Assembly: GCA_963921825.1 (NCBI GenBank)
Contig: OY997593.1
Coordinates: forward strand, 68,246,039 to 68,310,038
Direction of reading: 5' to 3'
Length of the DNA stretch: 64,000 nucleotides
Origin: Erodium maritimum
Taxonomy: Eukaryota; Streptophyta; Magnoliopsida; Geraniales; Geraniaceae
Shown here piece after piece: positions 57,101 through 64,000 of the stretch. Position numbers and translations under genes: made by a program. Each line of letters starts with the position of its first letter. Within the stretch, counting starts at the first letter, position 1. The notes beneath the pieces are model-generated. The model was not told the DNA's origin. It saw only the letters and a program-made list of their open reading frames with translations, and did no database searches.

Positions 57101-58205
57101 ATTTTTTTTTTGAGAAGAACAAGTAATATTATTACCGGAAAAATAGATAGTTTGACGAGTACATATTTGTACCCATCTTACAGGATAGAACCCAACTAAA
57201 TATCAGAAAGAAATAACAGAAAGTAAAAGTTGCTCGATGCTTAGGGGCGGTTGAAGGGGGATATCTGCGGTAGCATCCAGCGGAACCCTGGATACTGATA
57301 CAACATGCTTCTACCAAATGACATTGGGCGAGCCAGCCAAGTGAGAGGGGAATACTGGTGGACTGCCATCTCCCCCGGTGAGTCAGCGTGCGTCGTCCTC
57401 CCTTGACTGATAATGTTAGGGCTCCTGAACGCGGGATTGCTGACACCGGACTGGTAGGGGAGACAGATAACGATTGTCGATGGTACCCTCTCCATCTATT
57501 TGCCAGGAAGGGGTCACAGTCGACCACCCCCTTCCCGGGCCACCTCAGATTCATTCCGCGAGGCGAGGGTGCCTGAAGCCCCCCGCCGCTGCTATGTTTG
57601 ACGTACCATCATAATTCCGAGAACTCCTCGAACTCCGTGCCAGAACAGCCTGACCCGCTTCGTAACCCAGGCCCACGCCCATAGGCCCACCCGGCCCATC
57701 ACCAAGGAAAACCCTAGAGGGTTTCTTCCCCGGCCTCCTCGACCATACAGCCGCCGTCGCCGCCGTCCTCTCCCTTGGCTTCCCCAGCCCACCCTTGTCC
57801 TGCACCCTCTTCTGCAAGGCCACCACCGGAGAGGCCACCATCGGAGACCATGGTACCAATCACTCCAACAGCGCCGCCGTCGGAAGTGGGGCAACAAGAC
57901 CCGATTTTCCCCAAAAAAAACGAGCCTAACTTCGTCGATTGAGTCCCCAAAATCCACCCGAAAATCAGAGAATTCCACGACAACACCGAGCACAAAAACT
58001 TACCCCTATTCCATCTCCCAGATCTGAGACGAACGAGCACCTCTCGACCGCACGCAAAACTGTCGCACACGGTTGCTTCCCTTTGCGAAATCGCCGAAGC
58101 TAGGGCCGGCCATAGCCATGATAGTACCAATCATCACCCTGCCCCCACTAGCTGGAGACGAGACTCAGATCCCCTCGCCGGCACGCGCCCCCACCTTCTT
58201 CACCC
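57101..58205 (-). mobile_element. LINE-derived element with ORF1 parts only
   Basis: A 1.1-kb minus-strand insertion. The left end is a T run at 57101-57111 (poly(A) tail). The flanks carry AAATTTAATTTTA at 57088-57100 and AAATTTAATTTAA at 58206-58218 (12 of 13 identical), a likely target duplication in AT-rich DNA. Its 5' part (58130-57550) has short GC-rich frames ending HPRLAE and a stop. Its 3' part (57550-57111) shares the tail seen at 44100-44530 (SNPAFRSP, RTTHADSPGEM in one frame). No reverse transcriptase is present. Confidence 0.7.
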
Positions 58206-58218
58206 AAATTTAATTTAA

Positions 58219-59230
58219 TTTGGGTTACTCAAAATAAAAATAATTTGGGAGTATTTTTTAAATTTTCTTTTAATTTGGAAAGATGATTCTCATACAAACA
58301 TTTAAATCTCAGGATAGGTAAAATGTCATTCACTTATCTCCACTTGGATTACTTATAAGAATAGAAACTAACTACATCATACATTTTATGTTTTAATACT
58401 AAAAATGACTATTTCCTATCAATTTAATTCTGTGTACATGAACAAAGTGCTTAAATGGAAATAGTTGTATAGATAATTATTCATGAACATAAATGTATGA
58501 TGTCCCATATAAGATGTATTATTTGGGTAATAATAAGTCGGTGTATAAATAATTCACAACAAATTTCATTATAAATAATTTATTTTGCTATATATATTTT
58601 TTTGATTGGCAAAAGCAAATATAAATTATTTTCTTATAAATCTGGCCTCAGTAAATCTTTATATATGTGGGTTTTATTTATATGACCATGTAAAAAGAAT
58701 ATACCGTAAAAATTAAATCTAACTCAACAATCAGTTAACCTATTTATTTTGTTATATGATACAAAACCGATGCAAGAAAAACAATGGGACAAAATGAGAA
58801 CAAAAATGAACAAGGAATTTGTAGAAAAATGGATGGTCGATATTTTTTTGTTACGAGTGATTGTCCTTTTTATTTTAATTATCGTTATCAGTATGGAAAC
58901 TCCAATTTATAACATTTCTATTATTCTTCCCTCATATGCATTGTTTGGACAATACTTTGAACATGACTTTCAATTCTGTTTCCCAGCCTTCCACTATCTT
59001 TCATGTTTATATGGCGAGTTCAATGCCGTTTATAACGATTATTTTATCTAAAAATTATGTATGCGTCTTCCGAAGACTCTTTCCTTATACTGATATTTTT
59101 TATGATTAATAAAATTCTAACATATTTTTATATTGTATCCGTATATATTTATTTATGAGCAACATAAATCAAGACATTACATACCATGAGGCGGCGACAC
59201 AGGGTATAATTCCCGCGCTTGTATATTTAA
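58219..59230. other. AT-rich intergenic DNA
   Basis: Very AT-rich. One frame of 100 codons (58749-59051, plus) has a hydrophobic middle but no recognisable family and no gene context. The last part leads into the promoter of the DUF707 gene. Confidence 0.5.
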
Positions 59231-59557
59231 TTTCTGTTTTTATTCGAGTAAGAAAAAAACACAGTAACGCCAGAGAGAAGAGAAGCAGAAACTAGAAAGG
59301 ACTCTCCTTTTTCCACTCTTGTTCAATGTTCATCCTCATCTTCTTCGTCCATCTTCAAATCATGCAATTGGGTTTCGATACGGTATCGTTTTGGGTTTCC
59401 GGAGATGCATTTATGGTCTCCCATTCATTCCCTTCTCGTTATAAAAGGAAAACGAAGAAACAGACAGTTTGGAATTACTTTGTTTCTTCTGATTCATAAA
59501 GCGTTTCCACTTTGAGATTATGCTCTCATCGTTTCGTTTCTCTGCGCCCAATTGGAA

Positions 59558-62500
59558 ATGACTACTCTCAAACTTGTAAGCTCTCTCTCTCTCTTAAATT
59601 TTAATGGGTTTTGCTTTGTTTTGGTTGATTTTGTTGCTATTGTTGTTGTTGATGATGATGATGGTCGAACTTGAGAGGGATTGTTATGGCTGCTTCTGGG
59701 TTTGTTGATTTCAATCTATTTGAGATGTTTGATCAGTGTTTTTGTGTGGTTTGTGTCTGTTCCAGTGTGTGAGACTTTGCATCTGTTTGGTTGGTGAGAA
59801 AATGAGAGGGAAAGAGAGAAAAGGTGGGGTTTTTAATTGACACTCTGTTGAGGCTCCATGAAAATTCACTTTTCTTTTACTTGCAAAATGCCCATTTTCA
59901 CTTCTGTTTGGTTAATGAGAAGATGGGAGGGAAAAATTAGATTTTTAATTAACAATGGAATCAGGATTCTTCAGGTTTCAGTTTTTATTAGTTTACCCAA
60001 AATGCCCATTTTCATCTCTGTTTGGTTGATGGGAAAATGGGAGGATCAGATATGAAAGCTTAGATATTTAATTAACACTATAATCTGGATTCTTTGGATT
60101 TAATTTTTTGGTAGTTTGTGCAAAATGGATTCATGTCTGTGTATGCATGTTCTTGTCTATTTCAGTTCGGATCACCTTGCATTTGTTTGGTTAGTAGGAA
60201 AATGTTAGGGAAAGAGAGAGAAAAATGAGGCCTTTGATCAACACTCTAAAATCAGGTTTCTTCGTACGTAGCTTCTCTTTAATTTGTCCAAAATACCCAT
60301 TTTCACATCTGTTTGGTTGATAGGAAAATGGAGGTAAAGGTTAGATTTCAATTAACACTCGATCACTATTCTTAAACCTTGTTTTGATCCTTGCTTTCTA
60401 CAGCCTTCAACGTTCCTAGATACCAAAACTAGATCATTGCTTTACACATTCTTTGTAGCAGCTTCTTTGATCTATGCCGTGTACTACATTGGCAATGCAT
60501 CTATATCCAAAGAATATGAAGAGGTACACATTTATGTTTCATTAATTGTAGGAATAATTGCAAAAAAAATCCCCAGATGTATTGAATTTTTGCAAGTTGT
60601 AGCCCTCTTGTACGATAATTGCAATAAAATGCATTGAACTTGTCTTTTTGTTGCACTTTGTGTAAATTTGTTTTAAAGTGATGATTTTACCCTTGAAATT
60701 TGAAATCTAAAAATAATAAGAATAACAAAATTTTCATCTCCCTTAATTTTCTTCCTCTTTGTACACAATTAAGGGAGATGAAAAATCTCGACTTTTTGTT
60801 TTTTACTTATTATTTTTAATATTTAAAATTTCAAGGGTAAAACCATCATTTTTGGAACAAATTTACACAAAGTGCAACAAGAAGACTAGTTCATGGCACT
60901 TTTTGCAATTATCATTGAAGAAGGCTACAACTTGCAAAAAGTCAATACCTCAGGGTACCTTTTTGCAATTACCGTTAATTATAGTATGATCAGTGTCGTG
61001 GCCTTGCATTAATTCCAAAACATATGCAAATTGTGTATTTTCAGAGATTAGCAAGAGATAAACTGATTCAAAAGATCTCAAATACAACAATTTACAAGGC
61101 CCAAAATGCAACAATTCAGAAGACTCCAAACACATGCGAGGTTTGCTTCTTTCCAAAACTCGATTATGTCTATGTGTGTTATGGACCTACACCCGGGCCG
61201 GTGCTTGGCCCATTACCATCCTTGCCCGGCTTCTTCCTTTTGCAAATCAGCCCTTACTTATGGGCCAGGTCTAGGTACATAACAATGTGTGTGATTGTCA
61301 TTATGTTTCTTCGCTCTTATATCTTCTTTCTCGTAGAATCAATGCAGGCCCATAGGCAGTGAATCCTTACCAAAAGGAATTGTTTCTGGAACCTCTGACT
61401 TGGAAATGCGTCCTCTATGGGATCGTAGTATGTGGAGATATGATAAAAGAGATGTAAGCTTAATCCCATTGTTGGAACCCTAATTGAATGTTGAATACTT
61501 TGTAGATGATTTGACTAAGTAAAACCCGTATCTGCTCTGTTGTAGCCAATGTATCAGCACGTCTCAAAGCGTTCTAAAAGCTTGTTAGCTATTGCGGTCG
61601 GAGTCAAGCAAAAGAAAATAGTCAATGAAATTGTTAAGAAGGTGATGAACCTTCCTTATACATCGCAATCGTTGGATAAATTCTCCAAAGAAGAGGGTTA
61701 CGATTTGCAAAAACGTGAATACCCCAGAGTACTTATTTTACCATTATCCCATGTTTCTAACGTAGCTCTCTTTGGTTCTGCAGTTTATGTCGGGTGATTT
61801 CGTTGTCATGCTTTTCCATTATAACGGTGGTGTAGACGAATGGAAGGATCTGACATGGTGCGATGATGTCATACACGTGTCTGCGATGAATCAAACAAAA
61901 TGGTAACATTGGTCAGTTCTATAATTTCATCCATATTTTTTTTATTTAATCGTACTTTTATGATGACATAGGTGGTTTGCGAAACGGTTTTTGCATCCTG
62001 ATGTTGTCGCTGAGTATAATTATATATTTCTTTGGGACGAGGACCTTGGAGTGGAGCACTTTGACCCGAGAAGGTAAGCGTTTTTTGTTTACTGATTAAT
62101 ACTTCATTATCGAATTTGTACTTACCGAATGTGTTTCAGATATCTATCTATCGTTAAAGATGAAGGACTCGAGATTTCACAACCAGCCCTCGACCCTTCT
62201 ATATCGGAAGTTCATCATTCAATTACCGTGCGCCAAAAGGGATCAAAGTTGCATAGGTTAGTGTAATGTTAATCCTATGACTCCACAAAAATGAAGGACT
62301 AGTTAAGGTTTGAGTTGACTTTCTCACGTGACTTCAGATACTTTTTGAAGACAAAAGGTGGAGGAGTTTGTCGTCACCACATTAATGTTCCTCCGTGTGC
62401 AGGGTAAAGGGCGTTAACTTCTACATTGTTGCTCGAGCCTTTCGTTCTTGGATCAGGACAAGAGTTTTTCACAGTATTTACTAAAAATAGAAACTTCATG

Positions 62501-63822
62501 GTTTGTATGTGGCTAAAGAAATCAAACTTGTCTTGTGCAGTTGGGTTGAAATGATGGCGCCGGTGTTCTCAAGAGCAGCTTGGCGATGTACATGGTATAT
62601 GATACAGGTACACAACCCTCCATCCACCTGAATATCCATACACTATGTTTGTGTTAACATGTATATAGCCCAATGGGCTTGGGCCTCTTAGGTATACTGG
62701 GTTTAATCCGGATACAAATTCAATTCGGGCTCGTTGCCACCCTCTTGAGTTTGAGGGGGTGCTAACATGTGTATAGATAGCCCAAATTGCCCAATAGGCT
62801 TGGGCTAACCCTGTTACTATATATAATACAATCTGTTGTAAATCCAATCAATATGGACCATTAGATCAACTGATCAAGTATAATAGATAGTTCAATTTTT
62901 TTTTTTTAAAAACCATTAATGACATGAATTGTAAATATGTAGAATTTTGAATTTATTTTTAGGGATAATTGCAAAAAAAAAAATAGTTCACCTATAGCAT
63001 TTGCAAAACGTGTATAGTTCACCGCAAGTTTTTGTAATCATCCCTTAAACCCCCTAAACAAACACGGGTTGTTGGATCAGCATGATCTAATGCCCCATAT
63101 TGGTTTACACTAGGCAATAAAAGGTTGGTTTACAAGGTATTGTGCTTCTATATATATGTATATAATGTATTCTTGTACATCATTATTCGATTAAATACAA
63201 ATCATTGTATCAACTATTCACAATTTGACATATAAAACTTTTACTTTTCTCTTGATTGTTGTCTTACCAATGTTTTTACTGCCAGAATGACTTGATCCAT
63301 GCCTGGGGTCTGGATTTTCAGCTCGGTTATTGCGCTCAAGTAACCTCTTTAATCTTCATCTTCTTTCAAGGAAAAGGATTACCGAACGTTGCTAACTTGT
63401 TGGACTTGTAAATGTTCAGGGTGATCGAACGAGAAATGTGGGTGTTATCGACTCTGAGTACATAGCTCATCTGAATATTCCTACACTCGGTGGCTCGCCC
63501 GAGCTTGAAGAAAAGGTATCTTCCTATCCTTTTCACTCATATTCCCTTTTTGCCCTCACCATATCGAACATTTGAGTCATCTTGTTTTTATCGCAGGCAC
63601 CGCAGAAGCACGGTAGTAGGGTTCAGGTAAGAATCTTTTTGTATCGGTAAAGATTGCTAGATCTTTCGATTTATTATGTACTGAGTAATGTTTGTGTTTG
63701 TGCAGGTGAGGATGCAGTCGAGTGTTGAGATGGACATCTTTAAAGCCAGGTGGAAAAATGCTTCCATGGAAGATGGATGTTGGGTAGATCCGTATCGAAA
63801 ACAAGCACAACAGAGTGATTAG
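59558..63822 (+). CDS. DUF707 family protein, putative Golgi type II membrane protein
   Basis: Fourteen exons: 59558-59575, 60404-60523, 61045-61140, 61337-61453, 61546-61641, 61784-61902, 61972-62073, 62140-62256, 62338-62403, 62541-62607, 63286-63339, 63420-63515, 63597-63626 and 63706-63822. All are GT-AG and in phase, for 404 residues. The first coding exon is only 18 bp (MTTLKL). A transmembrane anchor lies at about 18-36. The luminal part has PLPKGI-like and MRPLW motifs, LFHYNG, WDEDLG (about 210-215) and GWVEMMAPVFSR, all typical of plant DUF707 proteins. The WDEDLG acidic cluster suggests a glycosyltransferase fold, but no reaction is proven for this family. Exon 4 was started at AATCAATGC because it restores the family's NQCRPxGSE run. 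Introns 2 and 10 contain transposons. Confidence 0.9.
60551..60973. mobile_element. MITE of the TTGCAAAAAGT family, DUF707 intron 2 copy
   Basis: Left end GGAATAATTGCAAAAAAAAT, right end TACCTTTTTGCAATTACC (inverted). Interior CAAAGTGCAACAAGAAG matches the FRS leader copy. It lies fully within intron 2 (60524-61044). Confidence 0.7.
62652..62840 (+). mobile_element. Possible small LTR-type (TRIM-like) remnant in intron 10
   Basis: TGTTAACATGTATATAGCCC at 62652 and TGCTAACATGTGTATAG at 62760 begin two related stretches that both continue into a GGGCTTGGGC-type phrase. The purine-rich GAGTTTGAGGGGG immediately before the second copy is where a polypurine tract would lie. The right boundary and a primer-binding site are not clear. 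Confidence 0.4.
62961..63045. mobile_element. 85-bp inverted-repeat fragment in intron 10
   Basis: Left AGGGATAATTGCAAAAA, right TTTTTGTAATCATCCCT. These ends match the GGGATAATTGCAAAAA terminus of the MITE family at 54911, but the interior is short. Probably an internally deleted relative. Confidence 0.55.
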
Positions 63823-64000
63823 TTTTAGGGGAAATTACAAATACATGCACAAAAAAACATACAGAAACTTCACTTACATACACTAACGTACAAACTTGCT
63901 GGACGAGACACTGAAGTTTTCAAAAAAAATTATAACGTTAGAAAGTCTGTCGGTTTAGGGTTACAGGGACAAGGGTTTGAGGGCATTTTCTTCATTTTAG
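63823..64000. other. 3' flank of the DUF707 gene
   Basis: Non-coding sequence after the stop codon, cut by the window end. It should contain the 3' untranslated region. Nothing else was recognised. Confidence 0.4.

Noticed and set aside
58749..59051. 100-codon frame as a small membrane protein gene
   Set aside because: AT-rich, no recognisable family, no leader features and no support from neighbours.

Overview
The window is nuclear DNA of a flowering plant, most likely a eudicot. The genes have GT-AG introns and AT-rich intergenic DNA, and the protein families are typical of angiosperms. I cannot name the species.

From left to right, seven protein-coding genes can be supported with exon structure. 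(1) An IBS1-type CDK-like protein kinase (2606-6807, minus). (2) A seven-helix membrane protein (16011-17306, plus). (3) Cytochrome c (19171-20624, plus). (4) An intronless MAPKKK-type kinase domain (23130-23969, minus). (5) A CMC2-type twin CX9C mitochondrial protein together with (6) the sterol isomerase HYDRA1 (25082-26395 and 29971-31498, both minus). (7) A FAR1-RELATED SEQUENCE transcription factor (51069-54763, minus). An eighth gene, a DUF707 family membrane protein (59558-63822, plus), closes the window. They do not form a pathway. Cytochrome c and CMC2 both serve mitochondrial respiration, but their nearness looks accidental.

Between the genes lies a large mobile-DNA layer. At 70-2107 there is a non-coding retroelement with a 14-bp target duplication. 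At 8.2-10.2 kb there are three small inverted-repeat elements, each flanked by TAA. Three further elements (10.6, 13.6 and 21.7 kb) share the same terminal sequence pattern. A 1.8-kb element with long inverted ends sits at 27.4-29.2 kb. The introns of the CMC2, FRS and DUF707 genes carry several more.

The core of the window, 32.9-49.3 kb, is a retroelement and satellite block. About 41 copies of a ~170-bp satellite (32.9-39.9 kb) run straight into a LINE-derived element that carries a gag-like ORF1. That ORF1 is split by a 3131-bp solo LTR with a perfect GCGCG duplication. A minus-strand fragment follows, and then a 5'-truncated LINE with reverse transcriptase and RNase H remnants (45455-49301). 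A second ORF1-only element with the same tail lies at 57.1-58.2 kb on the minus strand.

No CRISPR array, operon, tRNA or rRNA gene was seen. The most unusual items are the satellite array with higher-order structure, the ORF1-only LINE relatives, and the FRS gene (itself transposase-derived) whose introns are full of inverted-repeat elements.
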